A stretch of DNA of 64,000 nt from Morchella semilibera (GCA_009192285.1 WBVU01000004.1:2936001-3000000), one strand, 5' to 3'. Numbered from the stretch's first letter, positions 30,915-43,834 are shown. A program made the numbers and translations. The notes: generated by a model from the letters alone, not told the origin.

Positions 30915-32383
30915 GACTTTGGCTCCGGCTAACAAAAGGCAGAGTCGGAAGGGGATAGGCATAATAGCATTGGGGACAAGTATCAAAATATCATATATCT
31001 ATCGGCCAAAAAATAAATAGATATACTCAGATATCACGGGGTAGAGACGGAGCGAGCCAAGGCAAACAACCAAGGCACGGCGGAGACTAAAGGCGAAACG
31101 AAGATAAGTACAACTGACTTTTTTTTTTTTTAAAAAAAAGCTTCCATCCACCCTAGGCCTGTACTCCCCATTCCACAACGTTTTCGAACATAACTGCAAC
31201 AAAAACCCCACCAAGCCACATATATATGGTATGTAATGGTGGTTGGGTTCGAAAACGATGTGAACTGGGGAATACCAACTACTCGTCCCTCTCAACACGA
31301 CCAACGCCGCGCCCCATGTAAAAGGGAGGGCTTGGCACTCTTTTATGCGTATCAAGAGCAGGTATGTTCAGCGTCATGAGGTTATATTAGTACCCGTATC
31401 TACATGGAATAGGGCCATCGCCCCAGTCAAAATGGAAAAGAAAACGGTATAATTCCACTCAACTAAAAACCACTCAACTAGAAATACCACCAGAGATCAA
31501 AAACCAACAGCTCACAGGTTGGTTGGGGAATTGAAGGAGGTGCAATACTCCGCAGTTCTCTCAAGTCGGTAGTTGTTGCTTCTACTGGGAAATCTTACTG
31601 GGAATGCGGAGCGGAGGGGGGGGGGGGGGACGCTCCGTAACTGTGCCGGAGGTACATAGGACTTAGTATCTTAAATCCAATAGCTCGCAGTTGCGAGGCA
31701 ACTTTAAATGGTATTAGGAATAGGGAAATAATATGGGTTAAAATATCACAGAGCGTAACATCACCTTTCAGTCGAGAGATATCCAACAATAACTCATGAA
31801 ACCACTAGATACCGCGCACACGATAACTGACCCATCATCCCTAACCCAACATCTCAAGAAACATTTACCCATCACTCAGAAAAAAAAGTACATTCAGTAT
31901 TACCAATTTTCAGCTAACCCAAACAATTTTCAGAATGCACAGTGTCAATATCTCCAACATTAGAACAGGCCAATACTTCGCCTTCTCCCTCAAAGAAGCG
32001 ACGTGTCAAAGTGAGGCAAAGGGTCAAAAAAGGAAACAAGCAGGAACTCAGGATAAGTAGGCAAAAAAAGTGAAGAAAAGAGAGGAAGAAAAAAAAGCAC
32101 TAGACTCCGTACCTTTGGCAGATGGTTCAAATGTGCAGTTGAGGAGAGGGATAAATGATAGGGTACAGAAAGGTGAAAAAACGACCTCATAATACAACCT
32201 TATATGATGATGCAATAACACCTTTCTGGATTCCCGGGCCGCAAAGGTATGCTATATAAGAAGAGTGTACTCAAGAAAGTGTTATTAGAGAAGGACAAAA
32301 AGAAATGGCTATCCAGTCTTCGGTATTGTCCGAAAACCTTAAAGGTTCCTGGTGAAATACCGCTTATTGAGACCCTGCATTGA
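30915..32383. other. Intergenic region downstream of the Mid2-like gene
   Basis: No gene is seen. It contains a T14A8-type homopolymer block (about 31119-31139), a poly-G run (about 31615-31629), an inverted-repeat element (31166-31270), and presumably the 3' untranslated region of the gene ending at 32384. Confidence 0.4.
31166..31270. repeat. Inverted-repeat element, 105 bp
   Basis: CCCCATTCCACAACGTTTTC (from 31166) is mirrored by GAAAACGATGTGAACTGGGG (to 31270), with three or four differences over 24 bp. The interior (CCCCACCAAGCCACATATAT and TGGTATGTAATGG) resembles 57765-57840, suggesting a second diverged copy there. Confidence 0.5.
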
Positions 32384-33842
32384 CTAGAAATTCTGGGCAA
32401 TACCACTATTCCCTTGCTGGGGAAAGTGAGTGCTTGTGGGTGTTTCGATACGGGTGTTCCGTCTGGCAGAGACATCTCTTATGACGGGAGCCGGTCCGTA
32501 GCCATTGTCTCCGGAATAGGGGTGTGCAGGATTCCTCGAGGAGTAATATGCATCTTCATACCCGTCATCCACACCATAATATTGGGCATCGTGATGCGAC
32601 ATGGGTTGACCAATGTCAGACTGGTCTGATTGAGTCATGGCGGAATAATTTGAAGACGCGTTCGAAATGCCCCTATGAATACCCCCAGAATTTTCTGCCG
32701 CAGCGGGGCCGTTCATGGCACCAATAACACTAGAATCTGCTGTCAAAGGTCGGCTCCCGTGTATCAAAGGAGCATTGGAACCATCAACAGAAGGCGAGTT
32801 GCCCACAGGAAATGTGGATGTGCTGGGTGATGTTGCCACACCTGTATACCCGTCTGGCCCAGGACTAATGATACCTTGCTGTTGAGTGAATCCTCCATCT
32901 GAAAACGCCATCCCGACAGGGGACAGTGGTACACTATTTCCTACACTCGAGCCAATATTCGACGGTTTCCGTCCCCCGTTTGTTGACCCCCATCCTCTAT
33001 AACCTGCCCCATTGCTCTCGGTCATTTCATAAAGAGTTTCTTCGCCGTTACTATTGCTTCGAGCAACTCCAGCGCCTGCCGCTGTTACCGCCGTGCCCCC
33101 ATGGGGGTCGTTGTTAGGGTTATATCCATATTCCTCGACCTCTTTCCTCCTAGCTTCCGCGTCGGCCCTGGTTTTTTGTCGCCTCTTCCACAAGAATAAC
33201 ATGAGGATTGCGACAAATGCGACCCCAATAATAGGCACAATCACAGCAACGACCACTTTTGCAGTTCCACTTATTCCCCCGCCTCCATCATTGGAGTTAT
33301 CCACTAATGAGCTGGTCGGTTGGTTTGCGGTAGAACTATCGGTAGCTGAGGTACTAGGGGTATCAAGGGATGACGGAGCTGTCACGTCACTTCCCCCTGA
33401 GGTGATACTGGGACTCGAAGTGATTGTCTGTGTTACTGTGGTAGGAGCTGCATCTGATGGCGAAACAGTAGTTACAATGACGGTTTCGAAGATACTAGTA
33501 AGTGGCGCTTGAGTGGTGGTGACAATAACAGGGCCTGTTGAGGTAGTAGTAGTTGGTGTGGTGGTTAGGGTTAGAGACGTAATTGTTTGGGAGGTTGTAG
33601 GAGGAGTCGCAGGAGGAGCCGCTTGGGATGTAGTAGCGGGGGGGGTGCTCGTAGATGAGGGTGGTAGAGGTGTAGGGTCGCGCGCTGCGGAGGTGGCGGG
33701 GGTCACAGACGTAGAAGGAGTTGATACAACGGCGGGGGGTGCTATAAACGTCAGCAAGGAATCTGGCATGGTAAGGAAGGGGGAGGGGCGGGTGTGTGGT
33801 GAAAAGAGACAGGTACGCACTGGCAGTATTAGAGCTAGACAT
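32384..33842 (-). CDS. Mid2/SKG6-like single-pass membrane protein
   Basis: Preferred model: exon 1 33842-33821, a 58-bp GTGCGT-CCAG intron (33763-33820), then 33762-32384, giving 466 residues starting MSSSNTANSLLTFIAPPA. The alternative is an unspliced start at MPDSLL (33769). About 190 outer residues are Ser/Thr/Pro-rich, suiting heavy O-mannosylation. One membrane helix (VVVAVIVPIIGVAFVAILML) is followed by the basic stop WKRRQK. The long cytoplasmic tail ends in the distinctive VSARRNTRIETPTSTHFPQQ and GNSGIAQNF. This layout is that of fungal cell-wall stress sensors and SKG6/AXL2-type proteins. A sensor role is inferred from architecture. No classical signal peptide is seen in either model, so the protein may be type III. 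Confidence 0.75.
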
Positions 33843-35767
33843 CGTGTAGATAGTAACTTTCACGGCGTGCGCTTGGTGTGCAGATCGTTAGGCAACAGGC
33901 TTAGAGGGCTTCGATAGTTCAAAGCAAATGTGATGCAACATGCAGAAAAAAAAATTGTAAAGGAAACCTGTATCGATGAAGATAAAAGGGAGGGGGAGTG
34001 GAAGCGCAAGAAACTGGCGAGAATAATTGCGGTTATGGGGTTAGAAGAGCGACTGAAATCAAAAGCGAGAGCGACAACAAGCGAATGCGTCTAACTAGTG
34101 ACTAAATGAGTGGATAGGGTACAAAGCTGACCCAGAACGAAAAGGCAGTGACCTGGCAGGGAATCTGGCAACAGTTGAAAAGCCAGTGGGTCGAGGGTGA
34201 GAAACGGAAGTGGAATGAAGGGAGGGGGAATACGAAGGCGACGGGGTAAAAAGAGGAAATGAGTTTGGGTCTATATTCAGCTTAGAATATATGCACCTTG
34301 GAACACGCGAAAAGATACGAGTATTCTAACGTTGTAAAGCCCCTGTGCAGAAAAGGATGGGCGGTAAGGGGCTTTCTTTTTTACTTTACACTCGTTTTTG
34401 CATGAGCTGTAACCTAAGGTGAAGCCTACGCGAAACCATACAAGTGCTGTCTAGAAAACCCTTATCCAAAAGAGGTACAAAACATAGGCACCTGCGGGGA
34501 AGGGTGGGGCTAACAATACAAACCTATCATAAAGTACATGTACATGTATTCACTCTGCCAAAATTATAATAATATATTTAACCAAATGATATGGTGCCGC
34601 CCTCCGTAAAGGTGACACAAATTGGTCCGGGAATAACTTTTTAGTTATTGGCGACCGGTTTTTGGTGTGGATAGACCGCCGGGAGCTCAAAATTTGGGTT
34701 TTGCCAAAATGCTCTAATACAGGAGGATATCAAAAAATAAGTATTATAAAGATTATATAGATTTTTGATATCCGATCTAGTTGAAAGGTTATTAGCGATG
34801 CCATCCCCGATTTGAATATATAAAAGACACCAAAACTTGATGAAGTCTCTACCACGCCAGGAAATGCATCGTTTGTTGCATTTCCGATCTATTATCCATA
34901 CAAGGACGAGTTACTAGTGCCTCATGTGATGAATTAGCTGACGAAGCCTCTGAAAAGTAGGAATTTTGATGTATTATTGATGCATTACCGACGCATTATC
35001 GATGCATTATCAACTACTTTACCGCCAGTCCACATATTATTATCAGCCTGATATAGGGTTTAGTTAAACAGGATATATGGCTGATTTGGCGTTTCATATG
35101 ATATTTTTTATCTTGCCTCGTTGAAGCTAACTTTTGGCTCAGTCTGAGATTTTTATCATATGATATCATGAAGAAGTCATATATAATATTGATTTTACTC
35201 ACTGAAAAATTCAAATTCGCAGGTAGGCCAGTATTCACACTTGTTCTGCATAGGTAAATTTCACAGATTAAATTCTTATTTATTTCATGATTTAATACTA
35301 TATATATATGTTTAAAAATTATTACTATACCTGCTTGCCTGCCAGTTACATTGCATGCGCTGTACGGTACGCTACAGTATGGTACATTTCAGTACAGTAC
35401 TTGATTCCGCCGGCATGCTCGTTTGGATTTGCTGGATTTGCTGGATTCACTATATTCGCTGGATTGGGTGCTGGATTTGCAGGATTGGGTCACTAATTCA
35501 CTGATTAGCTAGTATCCTAATGATGATGATGATTGATTGGGAGGATGTAGTAGATGAATCCGTAAAGATGAAGCTGTAGAAATTGATTGATTGATTGATA
35601 CTTCAAGCTGTAGAGATGAAGCTGTAAAGTTAGAGCAGTAGAGATAGAGGTATAAAGATGAGGCTGTGGAGGTAAAGGTGTGGAGGTGAAGGTATAGGGA
35701 AGGTGTAGAAGGCGTGATATCTACAAGTTCCCAACCCTAACCCTCATTTCCGCTGAGGTTCTTTGAT
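33843..35767. other. Intergenic region with short tandem repeats
   Basis: The first few hundred bases are the presumed promoter of the Mid2-like gene. An inverted pair AAAGCCCCT/AGGGGCTTT lies at 34336-34375. Imperfect repeats GATGCATTA(T/C)C occur at about 34967-35010, GCTGGATTT/GCTGGATTG units at about 35428-35488, and GATGAAGCTGTA-type units at about 35568-35700. No gene is supported. Confidence 0.45.
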
Positions 35768-36385
35768 TATCACGGCTCCGCCTCCTGCACCTCGCCTTCC
35801 GCCAAGGCGTCTTCGGAACAGGGTTGTTGAATAGTATCGGTCGATGTCAGAAGTAGAACAATGGGTTAGGAAGGAGCTCGGGTAATGAAATGTAAGCGCT
35901 AGGAAGGATTGGGTAGTAACGGGATAGAATTGGGGTTATCGGGAATAGTATGGGTGGTACGGGAGTGTAGTAGTTTCTATGGGATTCTATGGTATGAGTC
36001 ATCGGTGCGGGGGGATAGTTGTATATATAGTGTTCGTTCTTTCCTATGTTTTTGCCTCTCTAGGCAACGTCTTCTTTCTGTTAGCAATATATTACTTTGG
36101 CTTCGGCCCTTCTGTCCGCCTCGTTCCTGAACCTGAACCTGAACCTGTCTCGCCTTGGGTGTCTCCTGAGCCGACCCCGTTCTTGTTCCTGTCTCCATCA
36201 GCAAGACTTCATTTGTCTCCTGATGTCTCCTGAGCCTCATGAGACTCAAAAAATATCAAGGGGTCTCAGGAGACTCTCAGGAGACCCAGGAGACTGTTGG
36301 GAGACTCCAGTCAGAAGTTGAGTTTGCTGATGTCTGTCCCTGAACTTGTTCTACTCTGCCCCAGTCCCGATCCCGTCCCGTTAGA
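35768..36385 (+). repeat. Solo LTR-E with nested MITE, TSD TTGAT
   Basis: TATCACGGCTCCG to CCCGTTAGA, with exact TTGAT at 35763-35767 and 36386-36390. TGAGTCA is at 35995-36001 and TATATATAG at 36022-36030. The MITE at 36196-36332 is inserted near the 3' end. Confidence 0.88.
36196..36332 (+). mobile_element. CATCAGCAA MITE, 137 bp, TSD TC
   Basis: CATCAGCAAGACTTC to GAGTTTGCTGATG, with TC at 36194-36195 and 36333-36334. Confidence 0.9.
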
Positions 36386-36600
36386 TTGATAATCTGATTT
36401 CTCCGTAAATGATTCACTCCAAAAGGACCCTTAATTGAGCCTGATTAGCATATGAATAGGCTCCAGATATTAGAGTTATCGCCCAATGAGGAAAAATTGA
36501 GGCTGATTCTACATCTACAGCTCATATCACGCTCTAATCAGACCCAAGTCTCAAAATCAGCCTGATATTTTTATACGGACCGGCGGTAATGTACCTACCC

Positions 36601-36737
36601 CATCAGCAAGACTTCATTTGTCTCCTGATGTCTCCTGAGCCTCAGGAGACTCAAAGAATCTCCAGAAGTCTCAGGAGACTCTCAGGAGATCCAGGAGATT
36701 GTTGGGAGACTCCAGTCATAAGTTGAGTTCGCTGATG
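36601..36737 (+). mobile_element. CATCAGCAA MITE, 137 bp, flanks differ
   Basis: CATCAGCAAGACTTC to GAGTTCGCTGATG. The left flank is CC, the right TA. It sits exactly where LTR-D loses its first bases, so a deletion probably removed one flank. The 210 bp before it (36391-36600) shows nothing recognisable. Confidence 0.85.
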
Positions 36738-37270
36738 TACTACGGATTGCAATGGAAGGGAGCATATTGGGGACTGGTTTCGATACCACGGGTTTCTGTT
36801 TTGAACTTTAGGTTTTCTATAGGTTTCCATTACATAGGTTATGAGTCACCCCTGGACAGGTGTGTATGCTAGTATATATATTCGGTTATGGGTCTTTCCT
36901 TTGCTGCTTTCTCTTTCTTTCTTTTCCTATATGTTCTTCCTGTTTTCAGCCCTACTCTTTAGGTTCTTTTGTCTCATATGTTTCTGTTTGTTTCACTTCC
37001 AGATTCTTTAAACTACGTGAATCTTGTTTGAATACGATTTGAACTGTTATACTTATATCTCGTCTTGCCCTAGTGTTCTTGTCTTGCTCAATCATAGGCG
37101 TCGTTCTGCCATAGTCCCCACTTCACTATCGTCTCCGTTGCGCATCGTCCCTGACTATAGTTCACGTTGTCTTCTGCCTTTATCCCGCTCCGACGCTACT
37201 TTCGTCCACGTCAGGCCTTGGTTGTGTACCTTAGCTCACTTGATCTTTGTCAGCGCCAAGCACTGTAACA
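36738..37270 (+). repeat. LTR-D, 5'-truncated
   Basis: TACTACGGATTGCAATGG onward matches the copy at 16052 and ends CACTGTAACA. TGAGTCA is at 36842-36848 and TATATATAT starts at about 36873. The 480 bp that follow (37271-37752) are AT-rich without recognisable features. Confidence 0.6.
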
Positions 37271-37752
37271 GAACCCCGTTTTGGGAAATTTTTTAAAAAG
37301 GGTTCTACTGAATGCTGTGATTGTTCTGATATATATAATACTTTGAATAATATTATACTTAGCAGCTAAACTAGTATTTGGATAGTCTTCCATGTAACTT
37401 TTTCAACACAACCTCCATCACCGCAATTTAACTCTCATTTACCTACAAATTCATCGGAACAACAACTTTTGATAGGCACTAAGGAATCAAAATACTACTG
37501 AGAGAAAGTAAAAGAGGACTATACTATAGTTTTTTTCATAGATTATCTTCTCTATTATGTATTGTTTTAAGAGTCACTCCCTTAATAAATTCAACTACGA
37601 AATATATAATAGAAAGATACTGGAAATCATAAGATGCTTTGAGGAATCTAGGTCCTAGCTTATACCTGTGACTAAATAAATTAAGATGCTCAATTACCTT
37701 TGAGCTCTAGATTTTATCAAGACATGGAACATGCTTATCAATATTGCAAAAA

Positions 37753-38192
37753 TATGATAGAGTAACAAAAACCACTAAGGGAACAGATGAAGGTGATAAC
37801 GCAGACAAGGTCGAAGGGTATGGCTAGAGCTAACGGAAGTGTAAGGCAATCGTGAAGGCAAAGTCAAACACACGATCGAGAACAGGGCAGGGAGAGTGAG
37901 GGGTAGACAAGGACCTCGAGCGAGAATAAGGAGAAACTATAAACTCATCTTTGTGGGAAAGCGAGTTTGGAGACGAGATAAGCTATGACTATGAATAAGA
38001 GGAAATTACTATATATTATGATAACAAGAGGACAAGACGAAAAGAAAAAAAAAAGAACTAAATGAAAATTCTATGCCCGCTGTCTAACTCCCCCCCCTAC
38101 TAGTCTACTATGACTCATACATCAATGCATAGAATCCAATAGAAATCCGTTGCTACCATACCTTGTATTCCTCCCTACCATCTCTTTAAATC
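37753..38192 (-). repeat. Diverged LTR-A fragment
   Basis: GATAGAGTAACAAAAACC, then AGGGCAGGGAGAGTGAGG and TATGACTCATACATCA, follow LTR-A order on the minus strand with many differences. It is cut by the next LTR at 38193. Confidence 0.5.
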
Positions 38193-38962
38193 TGTCCCGG
38201 CGTCTTGGCATTACATCAGCAAACTCAACTTGTGACTGGAGTCTCCCAACAGTCTCCCAGGTCTCCTGAGAGTCTCCTGAGACTCTTGGATATTTTTTGA
38301 GTCTCCTGAGGCTCAGGAGACATCAGGAGACAAATGAAGTCTTGTCGATGTAGTTCCGAGGATTTGGTAGTCGAAGCGCTGTTGTGGTTATTTAGGTATG
38401 GTTAAGCGAGGAGGAGGTGTGCTAAACGGAGGGTGTCGTCATTGGGTTCTAGGAAGTTTGATGGCGTGATGGATTGGCAATGCAAATAGCGGAGATGGTA
38501 GGCAGGAATACGAGATGTGGATGCGATGGATTTCTGTGGGTTTCTACGAACTGATGTATGAGTCATAGTGGACTGGTGGAGGAAAGAGGTTAAATAGCGG
38601 GTAGAGGTGTTTTCCTTGGTTCTTTCTTTCTTTTCTCTCTGTCTCGTCTTTCTATTATCTCGGTACATAGGAATCTATTCCTATTTCAAGCCATAGCTTC
38701 TCGTATCAAAGATTCTGTTCTCTAGGAAGGGGAAATTCATAGTACCTTTCATTGTTCTCGTTGAGGTCCATCCGGTCCTCACTCTCCCTGCTCTGCGCAC
38801 TTGTGCCTTTGCCCTTGCCTTTGCCTTTGCCAGTGCCTGTACTTGTGCCTGCCCGGTGTTGCCCTTGTCTTCGTCGGTTTCCCCGTCGCTTAGGCTGTGC
38901 TCCTCGGGTCCTCTTGCATCATCATTGTCATCTTCCTCTTTGCGTTGGGTTTCGCCGTCACA
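38193..38962 (+). repeat. LTR-A with nested MITE, abutting Gypsy-1
   Basis: TGTCCCGGCG to CGCCGTCACA. It lies directly against the middle of a Gypsy coding region rather than its beginning, so it is not that element's original 5' LTR in its original place. Confidence 0.75.
38214..38350 (-). mobile_element. CATCAGCAA MITE, 137 bp, TSD TA
   Basis: CATCAGCAAACTCAAC to GTCTTGTCGATG, with TA at 38212-38213 and 38351-38352. It sits 21 bp inside LTR-A. Confidence 0.9.
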
Positions 38963-39235
38963 AACATGAATTAAAAATGAAGAATTTGAGGACTGAGAGA
39001 GAGATTGATGTAATTGATGGAAGGCTTATTGAGTCAGGGAAGGTAACCAGGAAGATGATGTTAGAGCTTGAAATTAATTGACATGTGGAAGAATATTCTT
39101 TCTTTGTTACAAAGCTAGGACATTATCCAATTGTGATGGGAATACTCTGGATGAGGAGGCATAGAGTCATGATTGATAGCGGAAAAAATGAGATTTACTT
39201 CCGGTTGTCAGTATACCTTGAACACTGCATAGCCA

Positions 39236-39372
39236 CGACAGTAAGACTTCATTTGTCTCCTGATGTCTCCTGAGCCTCAGGAGACTCAAAAAATATCCAG
39301 GAGTCTCAGGAGACTCTCAGGAAACCTGGGAGACTGTTGGGAGACTCCAGTCACAAGTTGAGTTTACTGATA
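39236..39372 (+). mobile_element. CATCAGCAA MITE with mutated ends, TSD CA
   Basis: CGACAGTAAGACTTC to GAGTTTACTGATA, 137 bp, with CA at 39234-39235 and 39373-39374. Comparison with the empty site in Gypsy-2 (near 53430) confirms the boundaries. Confidence 0.85.
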
Positions 39373-39959
39373 CAACCGCAAACCTATTGAGGCCCGAGGA
39401 ATTCCAACCCTAATACCAGAGAGACCAGTTACACATATTCTGGCAGTCTCTCCTCGATAATTTGGAAAATTGTCCTAGGACCCTACCGTTCATTTTTACT
39501 CGATTACCCTTTATGCTGTTAATAAAATATTGGAAATGCTTGCCAACCCTGATGAGAGGATTTCGGTAGACTACCAACAATTCCGACAACTGTTCAATGA
39601 AACCAATATATCTCGGTTACCACCACACTGTCCCTATGATTATGAGATAAAGCTACAGGAAGGAACGGTACCACTTTTTAGTCCCATATACAGTATGTCG
39701 CGGGAGGAACTAAAGGCCCTGAAATATTATTTGGTTGACAATTTGAAAAAAGGATTCCTTCGTTCTAGCAATTCGCCAGCAGGCGCACCTGTGCTATTTG
39801 TTAAGAAGGCAGCTGGGTCTCTACGTTTATGTTTGGACTACCGGAAGTTGAATGCTATTACAGTCAAGGATCAATATCTTGTTCCTCTTATACCAGAGGT
39901 TATGGCCAATCTAGCATAAGCTAATTGCTTTACCAAGCTGGACCTGCGTTGGCAGAATT

Positions 39960-40592
39960 TGTCCCAGCGTCTTGGCATTAGTCCCGAGAGTTCGGTAGTC
40001 GAAGCGCTGTTGTGATTGTTTAGGAATGGTTCAGCGGGGAATGGGTGCGGTAAGGGAGGTTGACGTCATTGGGTTCTAGGAGATTCGATGGCGTGATGGA
40101 TTTGTAATGTAAATAGCGAAGATGGTGGGGAGGAATACAAGGTGTGGATGCGACGGGTTTCTGTGGGTTTCTATGAACGGATGAATGAGTTCTAAGTAGA
40201 TTGGTGGAGGAGTAGTGTTAAATAGCGGGGTTAGATGTTTTCTTTAGTTCCTTTTCTTCTTTTCTCTCTGTCTCGTCTTCCTGTTATCTTGGTATATAGG
40301 AATCTACTCCTATTCCTAAGCCATAGCCTCTCGTATCAACGACTCGATCCTCTCACAAGAGGAAGCCCATAGTACTTCCCATCACTCTCGTTGAGGTCCA
40401 TCTGGTCCTCACTCTCTCTGCCCTGTGCCCTTGTGCCCTTGCCCTTGCCTTTGCCTTTGCTGGTGCCTGTGCTTGTGCCTGCCCAGTATTACCTTTGTCT
40501 TCGTCGATCTCCTCGTCGCTTAGGCTGTGCTCCTCGGGTTCTTCTGCGTCATCATTGTTATCTTCTTCTTTGCGCCAGGTTACTCCGTCACA
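39960..40592 (+). repeat. LTR-A inserted in Gypsy-1
   Basis: The copy is 633 bp, TGTCCCAGCG to CCGTCACA, lying inside the reverse transcriptase region. The flanks GAATT and CTATC do not match, so some host sequence was changed or lost. Confidence 0.8.
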
Positions 40593-42470
40593 CTATCATC
40601 AGATTCGGATCAAGGAAGTAGATGAATGGAAGACAGCCTTCAAGACGCGTTATGGACATTGGGAATATTTGGTGATGCCTTTTGGTCTAACAAATGCGCC
40701 TGCTAACTTTCAACGCTGGAGTAATGACATCCTTTGGCCTCTTCTTAGATCGTTGTGCCACTGCCTATCTTGATGATATCCTCATTTACTCAGAAACCTT
40801 GGAGCAACACCAACAGGATGTGCGATAAGTACTGGAAGCTCTGGAAGCCAATGAGGTTCATTTGAAACCAGAGAAATGCGAATTTAGCGTGCAAGAAACT
40901 AAATATTTGGGCATGATATTGACCCCTGGAGGAATGAAGATAGATCCTGCGAAGGTACAGACAATTGTGGACTGGGAGGCGCCGAAGACAGTGAAGGAGG
41001 TTCAAGAGTTCCTTGGGTTTGCCAACTTCTATCGACGTTTTATTTATGCTTACTCCCGAGTGGCTCGGCCGCTGACTACCCTGACGAAAAAACATGTGCG
41101 ATTTGAGTGGACTCAGAAGGTTGAGCAAGCTTTCCAAAAACTCAAAACTGCCTTTACCACCGCTCCAGTGCTGATGCACCCGGATCCTGAGAAGGAATTT
41201 ATTGTGGAGACAGATGCATCAGACTACGTGTCGGCAGGAATATTGTCACAACGGGATGATGAAGGGATACTCCACTCAGTTGCTTTCTTCTCCAAGACAC
41301 ATTCGCCGGCGGAATGCAATTATGAGATTTATGATAAGGAGTTGCTGGCGATTATTCGTTGTTTTGAGGAGTGGAGACCTCACTTGGAGACAGCTCAATT
41401 TCAAGTCAAAGTGCTCACCGACCATCGTAATCTTGAGTACTTTATGTCAACTAAATTGCTGAATCGGCGGCAAACTCGTTGGGCGGAGTTTTTGTCTCGA
41501 TTCAATTTTGTTATTCAATATAGGCCCGGGAAGCAGGGAAGGAAGGTCGATATTCTGACTAGAAGGCCTAAGGATTTACCCAAAGAAGGGGACGAGAGAT
41601 TGGAACAGCAAAGTCGAGTGGTTCTGAAGAAGGAGAATTTGGATACAAAGATAAGTTTGTTGGCGGGCTCTTTGTCAAATGAACCCGCTAAAGGATCGTC
41701 CCCCATACTTGATTTATTTAACAAAGCTTACCAGTGTGATAGCTTTCCGAACAAAGTCCTATCTATGCTTCGGAACGGCGTTCGACAATCAAAGGAGATT
41801 TCGTTGGGTGAGTGCAAGGAAAGCGAGGAGGGGTTACTGCTTTATCAGAATACCCTTTATGTCCCTGACTTTGATGAGCTCAAACTCTATCTGTTGCGGG
41901 AGTATCACGATAAACCTTCGGCTGGGCATCCTGGACGATCAAAGACATTGGAACTTCTTAGCCGGGAATATTATTGGCCGACCATGCGGAAATATACAGA
42001 CCGCTATGTCCAGAACTGCCATACCTGTCGGCGAAGCAAGACGAACCACAACCCCCTACAAGGAGTTCTACGCCCCTTATCGGTACCCAAAGGACCCTGG
42101 ACGGATGTCACGATGGACTTTGTAACGGGACTCCCGGGGAGTCAGGGATTTAATGCCATTCTAGTAGTGGTGGATCGGTTGACAAAAATGAAGCATTTGA
42201 TTCCCACGACGGAAAATGTCAACGCCAGAGATCTGTCTCGTCTATACCTGCAGCAGGTATGGAAGATACATGGGTTAGCCGAGACTATCGTTTCAGATCG
42301 AGGGACACAGTTTACTGCTGAGTTTTGGAAGGCTCTCTGCGAACGATTGGAAATTGTCCCTCGTTATTCCACAGCATTTCATCCTCAGACCGATGGGCAA
42401 ACGGAAAGGACCAATGCGATTATGGAGCAGTATCTTCGTAGTTACGTCTCATATCAACAGGATAACTGGG

Positions 42471-43104
42471 TGTGACGGAGTAACCCGACGCAAAGAAGAA
42501 GATGACAATGATGACGCAGAGGGACTCGAGGAGCACAGTGTACTCGACGAGAGGGCCGATGAAGACAGGGACAACGCCGGGCAGGCACAAGCACAGGCAC
42601 CGGCGAAGACAAAGGCAAAAGTAAGGGCACAAGAGCACAGAGCAGGGAAAGTGAGGACCGAAGGGACCTCTACGAGAACGATGAAGGATACTATGAGTTT
42701 CCTCTTGTCAGAGGATCGAGTCTTTGGTACGAGAGGCTATGGCTTTAGAAATAGGAGTAGATTCCTATGTACCGAGATAACAGGAAGACGAGACAGAGAA
42801 GAAAGAAAGAAAGAACTAAGGAAAACATCTATCCCCGCTATTTAACACACCTCCTCCACTAGTCCGCTATGACTCACACTCTCGCTCATAGACCCTCATA
42901 GAAACCCGTCGCTACCACACCTCGTAATCCTCCCCACCATCTCCGCTATTCTACATTACCAATCCATCACGCCATCGAACCTCCTAGAACCTAATGACAA
43001 CAGCCTCCACCTCGTACTCCCCACTCTCGTTTATCATTACCTTAACAACCCCAATCGTGCATCGCCTACCGAACTGTCGGGGCGACTGCCAAGACGCCGG
43101 GACA
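42471..43104 (-). repeat. Solo LTR-A inserted in Gypsy-1, TSD CTGGG
   Basis: The copy is 634 bp, from TGTGACGG to CCGGGACA, with exact CTGGG at 42466-42470 and 43105-43109. The same site is empty in Gypsy-2 near 55885. This copy defines the full length of LTR-A. Confidence 0.95.
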
Positions 43105-43834
43105 CTGGGCGGACTTTCTACCTCTGGCTGAATTTGCTACGAATAATCACATCTCTGAAGCTACTAATATGTCCCCTTTCCAAGCAAATTATGGAAGACA
43201 CCCGAGAATGACATTTGGGCCGTTGCAACATGGGCAGACGATAAATGAGGACCAAGCTAACGGGTTGGCACGGGAGATGTCCCAGGTGTTTGATTTTTTG
43301 AAGAGCAAGATGTTTAGGGCTCAGAAGATACAGGAGGAGATGGCTAATTTACATCGCACCCCCGCACCTCGTTATGCTGTTGGCGACTTCGTCTGGCTTT
43401 CGACTAGAAATATTGAAACCAAACGACCCTCGAAAAAACTTGACTGGAAACAAATTGGTCCCTACTCGGTTAAACGAATTGTGAGTCCTTATGCCTACGA
43501 GTTGGAGTTGCCCGCTTCTATGAAGATACATCCGGAATTCCATGTTTCATTATTGTCACCGACAGTTGGAGATCCTGTTCCTGGACAAATTGTTGAACCA
43601 CCCCCACCGGTAGAGGTTGAGGGAGAGACTGAATGGGAGGTAGCGGAGATATTGGATTCGCGGAAGAGGGGACGACGGGTCGAGTACTTGGTCAGATATG
43701 TTGGATACAAAGAACCGTCCTGGCAACCTTCAAGTGATTTGGAACATAGTCCTGATCTTAGAAAAGCATTTCACAAACAATATCCTTCGAAATCTCGGCC
43801 TATCAGGAGCTAGGCCCTTGGAGGGGACCTGATC

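Noticed and set aside
34336-34375. Hairpin AAAGCCCCT/AGGGGCTTT followed by T-rich DNA, like a bacterial terminator
   Set aside because: The window is eukaryotic and no gene ends there; a nine-base inverted pair is expected by chance in a window this size.
35738-35750. CCCAACCCTAACCCTC, telomere-like
   Set aside because: Only two partial units occur, next to low-complexity repeats inside the window; there is no array.
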